Shown: piece after piece, positions 48,035-55,892 of the stretch
How positions within the stretch are numbered: position 1 is the stretch's first letter
Layout: each line of letters begins with the position of its first letter
Origin: Carboxydocella thermautotrophica
GTDB taxonomy: Bacteria; Bacillota; GCA-003054495; Carboxydocellales; Carboxydocellaceae
Assembly: GCA_003054495.1 (NCBI GenBank)
Contig: CP028514.1
Span: forward strand, 546,501-610,500
DNA: 64,000 nt
Reading direction: 5' to 3'
Program-made: the position numbers and the translations under genes
The notes under the pieces: generated by a model
The model's input: the letters and a program-made list of their open reading frames with translations, nothing else
Databases searched by the model: none
Told to the model about the DNA's origin: nothing

Positions 48035-50282
48035 GCGATTGATGGATGCGGCCAGACAATTGCATAAAAGTACCGGTACCGTGCCGCCCCCGTCAGCGCT
48101 GGAAGATATGATGCTGGATTTGACCCGGCGGGCTTTGCATCTGGCGCGCGGTAAAGCCGAGCGCTGGGTATCCACTACCTGCGGGTATTGCTCTACAGGC
48201 TGTGGGCTCTTGCTGGGACTGGAAGGGGATACCCCGGTGGCGATCCGTGGTGATGAGGCCTGTGCAACCAACCGGGGCCAGCTCTGCATAAAAGGAGCCT
48301 ATCAGTGGCGAACTCTCCGGCATCCGGAACGGGCTACCACGCCAATGGTCCGCAAAAACGGACAGCTGGTGCCGGTTTCCTGGGAGGAAGCTTTGCAGGT
48401 TGTTGCCGACAAAATACGGGAAGCTATAGCGGAACAAGGGCCGGAAGGAGTAGGTATTTATGGTTCCGGTCAGCTGACTCTGGAGGAGAATTATGCCCTG
48501 ACCAAACTGGCACGGGGGGTACTGAAAACACCTAATTTTGATTCCAATACCCGACTCTGTATGAGCGGGACAGTACAGGGGTTGATCAAAGTTTTTGGTG
48601 CTGATGGGCCACCGGGTTGTTATGAAGATCTGGACCTGGCGGATTGTTTGTTGATTTTCGGTTGTAATCCGGCGGAGATGCATCCACAGCTGTGGCGGCG
48701 TATGCTCAAGAACAAACTGGAACGAGGAGCCCGCTTGATAGTAGTTGATCCGCGCCGCACCATTCCAGCACGAGTAGCAGATTTACATTTGCAGCTACGG
48801 CCAGGTACTAACATCTATTTGCTAAACGCTATTTTGCATGTACTGTTCCGGGATAATTTAATTAACCGGGAAGAAGTAGCCCGGCTGGCGGTCGGCCTGG
48901 AACGGGTAGAAGAAATCGTGAAAAAATATTCTCCAGCAGAAGTGGCTCCCCTTTGCGGGGTGGCGGCAGTGGATATTGAGCAGGTGGCTCGCTGGATTGC
49001 TGAAGCCAAGGCAGCTACCACTGTTTTTGTCCAGGGGGTTACTCAAAGTGCTGCCGGGGTGGAGGCTGTTTCCACCATTTGTACTCTTCATTTGCTGACC
49101 GGACATATTGGACGCCCGGGAGCGGCGCCTTTTTCCCTGACGGGGCAGGCGGCGGCCATGAGTGCCCGGGAGGTGGGAGCCAGTGGTTTTCTGCCTGGTT
49201 ACCGCAACTGGCAGAATCCCCGGCATCGCCAGGAAGTGGCTGTTTACTGGGGGATTAAGCCGGAAGAATTACCCGCAGGTACCAATGACATTGGTACCAT
49301 GCTGGACATGGTAGCCGAGGGCAAACTGAAGGTAATGTGGAATATTGCCACTAACCCGGTGGTTTCCCTGCCCGAGCAGGCAAGGGTTCGGCCTTTGCTG
49401 GAAAAAGTATTTCTCATCGTGCAGGATATCTTTTATCCAGTAGAAACCGCGCAGTATGCTGATGTTTTCCTGCCTGCTGCTCAGTGGGGCGAGAAAACCG
49501 GTACTTATACCAACTCGGAACGGCGGGTGAACCTGGCGGAACGGGCGGTGAATCCGCCGGGAATGGCCAAAACGGATCTGGAAATCATTCAGCTGGTAGC
49601 AAAACGACTGGGAGCTGAAGAGGCTTTTGCCTGGCCGGATCCGGAAGCGGTTTTTGAGGAGTGGAAAGGACTGTCCCGCGGTCGGCCCTGTGATATGAGT
49701 GGTATTACCTATGGCTTGATCCGCCAGGAGCGGGGAGTACAATGGCCTTATCCGGCCGGGGGTGTTAGCCAGCAGCGGCTCTATACTGATGGACATTTCT
49801 GGACTGATCCGGAACAGAGCCAGAGTTACGGTGATTTTAATCAGGCTGCGGGCAAGGCCTGGCTTTTTGCTACGGATATACCAGGGGAAATTTTGCGTCC
49901 AACTGAGGAATATCCTTTTTATCTAAATACCGGCCGGATTATGGAACATTACCATAGCCGGACCAAAACCAAACGCATTCCCGAGATTCAGCAATTAGCG
50001 CCAGAACCCTTTCTGGAAATCAATCCGCTGAACGCTCAGTCCCTGGGCATCAAGGAAGGAGAAAAGGTACGGATTGTTTCTCCCTGGGGGACGGCCGTTG
50101 CCCGGGCACGCTTGTGTGACACCGTTGCTCCCGGCCAGGTTTTTCTGCCCTTTCACTTCGGAGATGCCGATTACCAGCAACCAACTGCGGGCAACAACCT
50201 GATCGGCAATGTAGTTAACCCTCTCAGCCGTCAGCCATTGTTCAAACTGGGAATCTGTCGCCTGGAAAAGTGTCCTGATTAA
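48027..50282 (+). CDS. Molybdopterin nitrate reductase, assimilatory/NasA-like
   Basis: A 751-residue bis-MGD molybdoenzyme without a Tat signal, so cytoplasmic. The 4Fe-4S motif CGYCSTGCG is near residue 50 with LCIKGAY completing it. The Mo-ligand Cys is in NTRLCMSGTVQGL near residue 175; together with FGADGPPGCYEDL this is the NasA/NarB pattern rather than formate dehydrogenase. GCNPAEMHP and the C-terminal LNTGRIMEHYHSRT MGD-binding region are intact. ATG 48027 overlaps the activator gene. It lacks the extra C-terminal Fe-S domain of some NasA enzymes. Confidence 0.82.
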   Translation: MIKRLMDAARQLHKSTGTVPPPSALEDMMLDLTRRALHLARGKAERWVSTTCGYCSTGCGLLLGLEGDTPVAIRGDEACATNRGQLCIKGAYQWRTLRHPERATTPMVRKNGQLVPVSWEEALQVVADKIREAIAEQGPEGVGIYGSGQLTLEENYALTKLARGVLKTPNFDSNTRLCMSGTVQGLIKVFGADGPPGCYEDLDLADCLLIFGCNPAEMHPQLWRRMLKNKLERGARLIVVDPRRTIPARVADLHLQLRPGTNIYLLNAILHVLFRDNLINREEVARLAVGLERVEEIVKKYSPAEVAPLCGVAAVDIEQVARWIAEAKAATTVFVQGVTQSAAGVEAVSTICTLHLLTGHIGRPGAAPFSLTGQAAAMSAREVGASGFLPGYRNWQNPRHRQEVAVYWGIKPEELPAGTNDIGTMLDMVAEGKLKVMWNIATNPVVSLPEQARVRPLLEKVFLIVQDIFYPVETAQYADVFLPAAQWGEKTGTYTNSERRVNLAERAVNPPGMAKTDLEIIQLVAKRLGAEEAFAWPDPEAVFEEWKGLSRGRPCDMSGITYGLIRQERGVQWPYPAGGVSQQRLYTDGHFWTDPEQSQSYGDFNQAAGKAWLFATDIPGEILRPTEEYPFYLNTGRIMEHYHSRTKTKRIPEIQQLAPEPFLEINPLNAQSLGIKEGEKVRIVSPWGTAVARARLCDTVAPGQVFLPFHFGDADYQQPTAGNNLIGNVVNPLSRQPLFKLGICRLEKCPD

Positions 50283-50309
50283 CGGACACTTTTCCGCATT
50301 TTTGGACAC
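50266..50309 (+). promoter_or_regulatory. Activator binding sites (UAS) before nrfHA
   Basis: AAAAGTGTCC (50266-50275), eight bases, GGACACTTTT (50284-50293): a perfect ten-base dyad overlapping the nitrate reductase stop. A second weaker site, TTTTCC-N8-GGACAC, follows at 50290-50309, one 20-base step away. The spacing of about 60-80 bases to the sigma-54 promoter suits enhancer-type activation. Confidence 0.7.
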
Positions 50310-50349
50310 TTTTTATTCAAGAGGCGGTAGCCAGGTTACAACCGGTAAG

Positions 50350-50365
50350 TGGCATAAAATTTGCT
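50350..50365 (+). promoter_or_regulatory. Sigma-54 promoter of nrfHA
   Basis: TGGCATAAAATTTGCT: -24 TGGCA and -12 TTGCT with exact GG-N10-GC spacing. Confidence 0.85.
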
Positions 50366-50443
50366 AACTCAATATTTGCCTGGAGTAATTCTATAACATA
50401 AAGTGAAGAGAAAAACTTTCTCAAAGCGAAGGAGGGAAAAAGG

Positions 50444-50878
50444 ATGTTCCAACAACAAGGCAAAGGGATTTTGCTGGGAGCCGTGCTGATGCTGGCTTTA
50501 GTAGTTTTGTTTACCGGCGGCATGGCTTATACTGACAGCGGTGCGTTTTGCAGCAGTTGTCACGTTATGGCAGAAGCCCATAAATCCTGGCAAAACTCGT
50601 CTCACCGGGAGCTCAAATGTAATGAGTGCCACGCCCCCCATAACCTGGCGGCAAAAATCCCCTTTAAGGCAAAAAGTGGCCTCAGAGACGTCTGGGCGGT
50701 AACTTTAGGGGATGTACCGGCCCAGATTAAAGTGACACCGGAATCGAAAGCAGTTATCCAGGCTAACTGTGTTGAATGCCATCGCACTACAGTGAGCCGG
50801 ACCCACGTGGAAAAACTTTCCGGCCAGGATTGTACCTTCTGTCACCGGGGTCTGCCCCACGGCAGAACGCAAAAATAG
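50444..50878 (+). CDS. nrfH: NrfH-type tetraheme cytochrome c
   Basis: A 144-residue membrane-anchored cytochrome c of the NapC/NrfH family. An N-terminal membrane helix (LGAVLMLALVVLFTGGMAY, residues about 10-28) precedes four heme motifs: CSSCH near 38, CNECH near 61, CVECH near 109 and CTFCH near 130. It oxidises menaquinol and passes electrons to NrfA. AAGGAGGG precedes ATG 50444. Confidence 0.92.
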   Translation: MFQQQGKGILLGAVLMLALVVLFTGGMAYTDSGAFCSSCHVMAEAHKSWQNSSHRELKCNECHAPHNLAAKIPFKAKSGLRDVWAVTLGDVPAQIKVTPESKAVIQANCVECHRTTVSRTHVEKLSGQDCTFCHRGLPHGRTQK

Positions 50879-50894
50879 CAGAGGAGGGATACAT

Positions 50895-52187
50895 ATGTGG
50901 CAAAAGGCGAAAAAATGGTTATTAATCGGTATGTCCATTACCAGCATTTTTGCTCTGGCTGCCTGTGGTTCTAATACCAGCAGTCAGCAGGGTGGGGTTG
51001 GCTTAAGTGAGGAAGAAGCTGTAGATTCATCTTTATGGAAGGATAAATATCCCCTGCAGTATGCCAGCTATCTGAAAAACAAAGAGGGCGGGATGACAGA
51101 ATTTGGTGGATCTGATAAGGTTCCCAAGGCGGATACAGAGCCGGAAATCAAGAAGCTGTTCGCTGGCTATGGCTTTTCCAAGGATTATAATGAAGACCGG
51201 GGTCATGTTTATGCCGTTGAAGATGTAACTTCCACCAAGCGCTTAAAACCCAATACCCCGGCAACCTGTATGACCTGTAAATCCACCCAGGTGCCCCTTT
51301 TCTACAAAAAACTGGGTGAAGATGGGTATTATAATACCTTGTTCAGCGATATCGCCAAACAGACTAAACATCCCATTGGCTGTTCTGATTGCCATGATCC
51401 CAAAACCAATGAACTGAGAGTTACCCGTCCTGCTTTCATCGAAGCGATGAAAAGAAGAGGTATTGATGTCACCAAGGCAACCCGCCAGGAAATGCGCAGC
51501 TACGTTTGTGGTCAATGTCACGTGGAATATTATTTTGATAAAGGGAAAGTATTAACTTTCCCCTGGGATAATGGTTTTGGTGTGGATGATATTGAAAAGT
51601 ACTATGATGCCAAGCAGGGCTTCAAGGATTGGGAACATCCTGATTCCAAGGCACCCATGCGGAAGGTACAGCACCCCGAATTCGAATGGTGGATTACCGG
51701 TACCCATGGTACTGCTGGTGTAGCCTGTGCTGATTGCCATATGCCCTACATGCGGGATGCTTCCGGGGAAAAATATTCTTCCCACTGGTGGACCAGTCCT
51801 TTGAAAACTCTGGAACAGTCTTGTACCAAGTGCCATACCCAGGGCACAGACTGGCTGAAACAGAAAGTACATGATATCCAGTCCCGGACCTGGGAATTGC
51901 AAACTATTGCTTCCAAAGAAATTGCCAAGGCTCATGACCAGATCAAACTGGCTCTGGCTACTCCCGGGGCAGATCAGAATCTGATTGCCCAGGCTCAGCG
52001 CAAGGTAGTGCAGGCCCAGTGGCGCTGGGACTGGATTGCAGCGGAAAACTCCCGCGGTTTCCACAACCCCGATATGGCTCTTAACACTTTAGGTAAAGCT
52101 ATCCTGATGGCCAAAGAAACTCAGGAACTGGCTCAGCAGGCGATGGCCAAAGGGCAAAAGGCACAACCGGTTAAACCGGCCCAATAA
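50895..52187 (+). CDS. nrfA: Cytochrome c nitrite reductase NrfA
   Basis: A 430-residue pentaheme enzyme reducing nitrite to ammonium with six electrons. The catalytic heme uses the special CMTCK motif near residue 124; the others are CSDCH, CGQCH, CADCH and CTKCH. The signal peptide ends in lipobox LAAC near residue 24, so it is a lipoprotein facing outside the membrane, as expected for a Gram-positive NrfA. Co-transcribed with nrfH from the sigma-54 promoter; a strong terminator follows. Confidence 0.95.
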   Translation: MWQKAKKWLLIGMSITSIFALAACGSNTSSQQGGVGLSEEEAVDSSLWKDKYPLQYASYLKNKEGGMTEFGGSDKVPKADTEPEIKKLFAGYGFSKDYNEDRGHVYAVEDVTSTKRLKPNTPATCMTCKSTQVPLFYKKLGEDGYYNTLFSDIAKQTKHPIGCSDCHDPKTNELRVTRPAFIEAMKRRGIDVTKATRQEMRSYVCGQCHVEYYFDKGKVLTFPWDNGFGVDDIEKYYDAKQGFKDWEHPDSKAPMRKVQHPEFEWWITGTHGTAGVACADCHMPYMRDASGEKYSSHWWTSPLKTLEQSCTKCHTQGTDWLKQKVHDIQSRTWELQTIASKEIAKAHDQIKLALATPGADQNLIAQAQRKVVQAQWRWDWIAAENSRGFHNPDMALNTLGKAILMAKETQELAQQAMAKGQKAQPVKPAQ

Positions 52188-52192
52188 AGAAG

Positions 52193-52224
52193 AGTTCCCG
52201 GCAGTTAATGCCGGGAACTTTTTT
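52193..52224 (+). terminator. Terminator after nrfA
   Basis: AGTTCCCGGC and GCCGGGAACT arms, loop AGTTAAT, then TTTTTT. Confidence 0.9.
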
Positions 52225-52250
52225 GCATTGGTATGATTTTTGCATATAAA
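52223..52250 (+). promoter_or_regulatory. Overlapping sigma-54 and sigma-A promoters before the HPP gene
   Basis: TGGTATGATTTTTGCA at 52229-52244 fits the sigma-54 -24/-12 pattern with exact GG-N10-GC spacing. On the same bases lies a sigma-A pair TTGCAT (52223-52228), 16 bases, TATAAA (52245-52250). Both point at the gene at 52281, and only one polymerase could bind at a time. Confidence 0.65.
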
Positions 52251-52280
52251 AAAGATTGAAAAGGAGGTGGCGGGAACAGG

Positions 52281-52748
52281 ATGGAGAGAAAACGGCAACT
52301 GGCCCATTTACTTGGGGGCGGCATAGCCATGTTTGTTCTCCTTTTTTTGACCAAAAACCAGGGTTTTTCACTGGCAGCCCCCTCGTTTGGTGCCTCGGCT
52401 ATGCTGATTTTTGCCCTGGGAAAGGGTCAGCCGGCTGAAGGGAAAAATGCTTTCTGGGGACAAGTCCTGTCTGCCTTGGCCGGAGTGACAACAGCCAAAA
52501 TCCTGGGCACTACCTGGTATGCAGTAGCGATAGCGGTTTTTCTGGCTTTTCTGGTAATGCTGGTCACCGACACCTTTCACCCTCCTGGGGGTGCTACTGC
52601 CTTCCTGGCCTGTGATACAGGCCAGGGCTGGTGGTTTGTGCTCCTGCCCGTAGCCAGCGGAATAGGTATCATGCTGCTTATCCGTTATATATCCTACCGG
52701 CTCACTGAATTAATTCCTGAATCCCGGGTTGAGGTGGAGGAAGGATAA
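52281..52748 (+). CDS. HPP-family membrane protein, possible nitrite transporter
   Basis: A 155-residue protein with four predicted membrane segments and the HPP signature TDTFHPPGGATAFLA near residue 95, plus APSFGASAMLIFALGKG near 36. HPP proteins in plants and cyanobacteria move nitrite across membranes. Its position right after nrfHA and next to a sigma-54 promoter suggests nitrite uptake or efflux, but this is inferred. AAGGAGGTGG precedes ATG 52281 with a slightly long spacing. Confidence 0.82.
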   Translation: MERKRQLAHLLGGGIAMFVLLFLTKNQGFSLAAPSFGASAMLIFALGKGQPAEGKNAFWGQVLSALAGVTTAKILGTTWYAVAIAVFLAFLVMLVTDTFHPPGGATAFLACDTGQGWWFVLLPVASGIGIMLLIRYISYRLTELIPESRVEVEEG

Positions 52749-52751
52749 CAG

Positions 52752-52771
52752 GTGTCCTGAAAGATGGACAG
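52752..52771 (+). promoter_or_regulatory. Activator site before the HD-GYP gene
   Basis: GTGTCC, eight bases, GGACAG: the same six-eight-six dyad as before nrfHA with one mismatch. No sigma-54 -24/-12 pair is found between it and the gene at 52847; it could act on the HPP promoter upstream. Confidence 0.5.
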
Positions 52772-52846
52772 TTTTCTTTCTGATTGCACAGTAGTGGAGC
52801 AAGCAAAGTTAGCTCATTTTCCTGAAAGGTGGTTTTTCTTAGTCCA

Positions 52847-54016
52847 ATGGAAGTCAAATTTCTCACACAAATTGGTACTGGGAGTTCTGCTACTCAGGTT
52901 AGAGAGGTTTTATTAGCTGCTGTGAAAGCGATTGTGCAGGCAGTGGGAGAGCGGGACCGTTATACCAGACATCATTCTCAGAATGTGGCTGAATATGCTA
53001 AAATCATTGCCCGTGAGCTGGATTTGCCGTCGGAACAGGTGGAGAGTATCTATCTTGCTGCCTTGTTTCACGATATAGGTAAAATTGGGGTTCCCGACCA
53101 GGTTTTAAATAAACCAGGCAAATTAGAGGAAAACGAACTGCTACTGATTAGAGAACATCCATTGATTGCTGGCCGCATTCTGGAAAGTTTCGGCGAGTTC
53201 AGGGATATTCTCCCTGCCATTACGCAACATCATGAACACTGGGATGGGAGCGGTTATCCTTTTGGTTTAATTGGGGAAGCTATTGATTTGGGTGCCAGGA
53301 TAATCGCTGTTGCTGATGCTTTTGATGCCATGACCAGCGATCGAATCTATCGTCCGGGAATGCCTCAGGCCCAGGCCATTGACATTTTGAGTAAAGGAGC
53401 GGGTCAACAGTGGGACTCCCGGGTGGTGAACGCTTTTATTAACTGGTGGGAAAAAACCTATAATCCCCGGGGTCGGCACGACTGGCAAATGAAACATATA
53501 CAGACTATTTATCAAAACTTTTTAAAGGATACGACTGGTGGAAAAGTATTACTCCTTGACGAAAAAGAGATCGAGCAATTTCTCAAACCTCTGCAGTGTT
53601 TTGCGGAGCTGCCCATCGAAAATGGTTTGCATTTAAGCTGGTCAAGGCAGTTATTCAGTGACTGGCTGGGGGAGCTGGGACTGGACCAGGTATATCAACA
53701 GACCTATCAACTGGTCTTCTCTGAGCTGGTTAGCAATATGCTCAAACACGCTGAGAAAGGGACAATCCAGTGGGGCCGAAATAGTGCCGGGGAAATTGTA
53801 CTCATTGCCAATGACCAGGGCCAGGGTTTTGTGCTGGAAAAATTGCCGCAGAGCATCATGGTCAGCGGTTTTTCCACCAAAAAGTCCCTGGGCTGGGGAC
53901 TTCCTTTTATACTGGAGCATTGCCGACAACTGGTAATTGCGAAAACGGAAAGCGGTACCTTTATTGCAATCAAACTTGGTTGTGAACAGATTGAAGACAT
54001 GGGCCAGACTATTTAG
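52847..54016 (+). CDS. HD-GYP phosphodiesterase fused to a GHKL ATPase domain
   Basis: A 389-residue protein joining two signalling domains. Residues about 30-190 are HD-GYP: RYTRHHSQNVAEYAKIIA, FHDIGKIGVPDQ, and the defining HHEHWDGSGYP near 133. This domain usually cleaves cyclic-di-GMP. Residues about 285-385 are a histidine-kinase/anti-sigma-like ATPase with the N-box FSELVSNMLKHA, G1 NDQGQGF and G2 GWGLPFI. No phosphoacceptor domain is visible. ATG 52847 is 15 bases from AGGTGG; GTG 52829 is the alternative. It sits between the nrf and nap units with an activator site upstream. Confidence 0.82.
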   Translation: MEVKFLTQIGTGSSATQVREVLLAAVKAIVQAVGERDRYTRHHSQNVAEYAKIIARELDLPSEQVESIYLAALFHDIGKIGVPDQVLNKPGKLEENELLLIREHPLIAGRILESFGEFRDILPAITQHHEHWDGSGYPFGLIGEAIDLGARIIAVADAFDAMTSDRIYRPGMPQAQAIDILSKGAGQQWDSRVVNAFINWWEKTYNPRGRHDWQMKHIQTIYQNFLKDTTGGKVLLLDEKEIEQFLKPLQCFAELPIENGLHLSWSRQLFSDWLGELGLDQVYQQTYQLVFSELVSNMLKHAEKGTIQWGRNSAGEIVLIANDQGQGFVLEKLPQSIMVSGFSTKKSLGWGLPFILEHCRQLVIAKTESGTFIAIKLGCEQIEDMGQTI

Positions 54017-54036
54017 GTGTCCATTTTGGTGGACTG
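54017..54036 (+). promoter_or_regulatory. Activator site before the bc-nap operon
   Basis: GTGTCC, eight bases, GGACTG, a third copy of the dyad (four of six right-half bases). It lies right after the HD-GYP stop and 61-80 bases before the sigma-54 promoter at 54097. Confidence 0.55.
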
Positions 54037-54068
54037 AGTTCCATTAATAAGCACAATTTTAATATGCA

Positions 54069-54112
54069 AAGCCGTGCTAAACCGCCTCGGGCTGGTTGGC
54101 ACGGCTTTTGCT
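54069..54112 (+). promoter_or_regulatory. Sigma-54 promoter of the bc-nap operon, inside a hairpin
   Basis: TGGCACGGCTTTTGCT at 54097-54112 matches the sigma-54 consensus at nearly every position. Its -24 part is also the right arm of a hairpin: AAGCCGTGC (54069-54077) pairs with GCACGGCTT (54099-54107), followed by TTG. The hairpin looks like the terminator of the HD-GYP gene, so stop signal and promoter share bases. Confidence 0.82.
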
Positions 54113-54168
54113 TTGTTGTTGGCCGCAAACAACAGCGTTTGCATACCTTTGTGAAGGGAGGGAACAAA

Positions 54169-54381
54169 GTGGAAAAAATGTGGCGTACTGCAACAAATCT
54201 GATGGTTTTTCTCACCTTACTGGCAGTTGCCACCATTGGCCTGATGGGCAAATACTGGCTAATCGGTGATAGCCGCGGAGTTTTCATCTATGGTGGCATC
54301 TTTTTTATGATTTCCGGTATTGCTCTCTATGTCTGGAAAAGTACAGTATTTCCCAATGAGGAGGTAGAATGGCGTGACTAA
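54169..54381 (+). CDS. Small membrane protein at the head of the bc-nap operon
   Basis: A 70-residue protein with two hydrophobic helices (LMVFLTLLAVATIGLMG, IYGGIFFMISGIALYVW) and charged ends. GTG 54169 follows GAAGGGAGGG. The stop overlaps the Rieske gene by eight bases. Unknown function; its position suggests an assembly or subunit role in the quinol-oxidising complex. Confidence 0.6.
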   Translation: MEKMWRTATNLMVFLTLLAVATIGLMGKYWLIGDSRGVFIYGGIFFMISGIALYVWKSTVFPNEEVEWRD

Positions 54382-54820
54382 ACAACAGGACATGTCCAGG
54401 CGCAAGTTTTTAACCCTCCTGGGGGGTATACCGCTGGCTGGTATTGTAGTATCATCCACCTCAGTCTTTACCCAGTATCTGTATCCCCCTGAATCCCTGC
54501 GGACTCCACCCAAGCCAATGGAGGTGGCAGCTGAAGGGGAGTTAAAGGTAGGGGAGCTGAAGGAATTTGAATACAATGATGCTCCGGCGGTACTGGTGCA
54601 GGTGAAAGAAGGGGAATACAAGGCCTTTTATCGCAAATGCACTCACCTGGGCTGTGTAGTGATTTTTAACCAGGAGCAAAAAGTTTTTGATTGCCCCTGC
54701 CATGGCGGCAAATTCGATTTGAACGGCAATGTGTTGGCCGGGCCACCGCCGGCTCCCCTGACCCAGCTGGCAGTTAAAGTCGATGGTGGCAAGATTATCG
54801 TCAGTGAGAGGAGTGCGTAA
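54374..54820 (+). CDS. qcrA: Rieske iron-sulfur protein (QcrA)
   Basis: A 148-residue Rieske 2Fe-2S protein. A Tat-type SRRKFLTLLGGIPLAG signal anchor at residues 8-23 is followed by cluster ligands CTHLGCVV near residue 94 and CPCHGGKFD near 112. It takes the first electron from menaquinol in the cytochrome bc complex. Starts at GTG 54374 overlapping the previous gene. Confidence 0.92.
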   Translation: MTKQQDMSRRKFLTLLGGIPLAGIVVSSTSVFTQYLYPPESLRTPPKPMEVAAEGELKVGELKEFEYNDAPAVLVQVKEGEYKAFYRKCTHLGCVVIFNQEQKVFDCPCHGGKFDLNGNVLAGPPPAPLTQLAVKVDGGKIIVSERSA

Positions 54821-54823
54821 CCG

Positions 54824-55471
54824 ATGAAAGCCTGGTTGATCGAACGTTTTGGCACCGGCTGGCTGGAAACCTGGAAGGAGATCAAGGAACATCCGGTTCC
54901 GCCTCATGCCTTGAATCCCATCTATTGTCTGGGTGGCTTAACCTTTCTCTCTTTTTTGATCCAGGCTGTGACCGGAATCATTCTAGCTCTTTATTATCGG
55001 CCCACACCGGAAGAGGCCTATGCTAGTATTCAGTTCATTATGGAGCAGGTTTCCTTTGGGGCCATGATTCGTTCTGTTCATCACTATGCGGCTAATATCA
55101 TGGTTTTGCTGGTCATGTTGCATATGCTGCGGGTCTTCTATACCGGTTCCTTTAAAAAACCGCGGGAACTGAACTGGGTAGTAGGGGTATTGCTCTATCT
55201 GCTCACTCTCGCCTTCGGTTTTACCGGCTATCTGTTGCCCTGGGACCAGGTAGCTTACTGGGCTTCAGTGGTTGGCACCGAAATCATGGGTGGAGTACCG
55301 GTAATTGGTAAATACCTGATGATTTTGGCCCGTGGTGGATTGAAAGTTACTGAATTCACCCTCACCCGTTTCTATGTCGCCCATGTCATTATCCTGCCCT
55401 TGCTGGCTATCCTCCTGATGGGTTTGCACTTCCTGATGGTAAGGCTGCAGGGTATATCGGAAGAACTGTAA
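54824..55471 (+). CDS. qcrB: Cytochrome b6-type subunit (QcrB)
   Basis: A 215-residue membrane cytochrome b6. Four helices with heme-ligand histidines appear in RSVHHYAANIMVLLVMLHMLR and RFYVAHVIILPLLAILLMGLHF. The GYLLPWDQVAYWA segment near residue 130 forms the quinol site. Length and the separate subunit IV gene show a b6f-like split arrangement, common in Firmicutes. Confidence 0.93.
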   Translation: MKAWLIERFGTGWLETWKEIKEHPVPPHALNPIYCLGGLTFLSFLIQAVTGIILALYYRPTPEEAYASIQFIMEQVSFGAMIRSVHHYAANIMVLLVMLHMLRVFYTGSFKKPRELNWVVGVLLYLLTLAFGFTGYLLPWDQVAYWASVVGTEIMGGVPVIGKYLMILARGGLKVTEFTLTRFYVAHVIILPLLAILLMGLHFLMVRLQGISEEL

Positions 55472-55483
55472 GGGGGATGGAAA

Positions 55484-55870
55484 ATGGCAAATAGCAAATA
55501 CAAAAAAGGCACTATTCCCTTTATACCAAACCATTTGCTGACTGAAGTTGCGGTTGCCCTCTTTTTTATCGGTATCATCCTCTTTTTATCCGGGCTTATT
55601 CCCCGGGAACTGGGCGAGCCGGCCAACAAGCTGGCTACCCCGGAACATATCAAGCCGGAATGGTATTATCTCTGGATGTTTGAAATGTTAAAACTGATCC
55701 CCTCCAAGATTTTAGGACTACTGGCTTCCGGGGCGGTATTCGTAGTTCTAGCTCTGATCCCCTGGTTGGATAAGAGCCCTTATCGCCGGCCCAGCCAGCG
55801 GCCAGTGGCTTCAGCAGTAATGGGCCTGGCAGTAGTAGCAGTCATTATCTTGACTATTATGGCCTGGTAA
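55484..55870 (+). CDS. Cytochrome b subunit IV-type protein
   Basis: A 128-residue membrane protein with three hydrophobic helices. KPEWYYLWMFEMLKLIPSK near residue 62 matches the PEWY motif of subunit IV/the C-terminal half of cytochrome b, part of the quinol-oxidation site. Unlike Bacillus QcrC, no cytochrome c domain is fused to it. Confidence 0.88.
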   Translation: MANSKYKKGTIPFIPNHLLTEVAVALFFIGIILFLSGLIPRELGEPANKLATPEHIKPEWYYLWMFEMLKLIPSKILGLLASGAVFVVLALIPWLDKSPYRRPSQRPVASAVMGLAVVAVIILTIMAW

Positions 55871-55892
55871 GAGAAAAAAGGAGGCGAGGCCC

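Noticed and set aside
52771-52847. Sigma-54 promoter for the HD-GYP gene
   Set aside because: None of the GG pairs in this stretch has GC ten bases later, so no -24/-12 element could be supported despite the upstream dyad.
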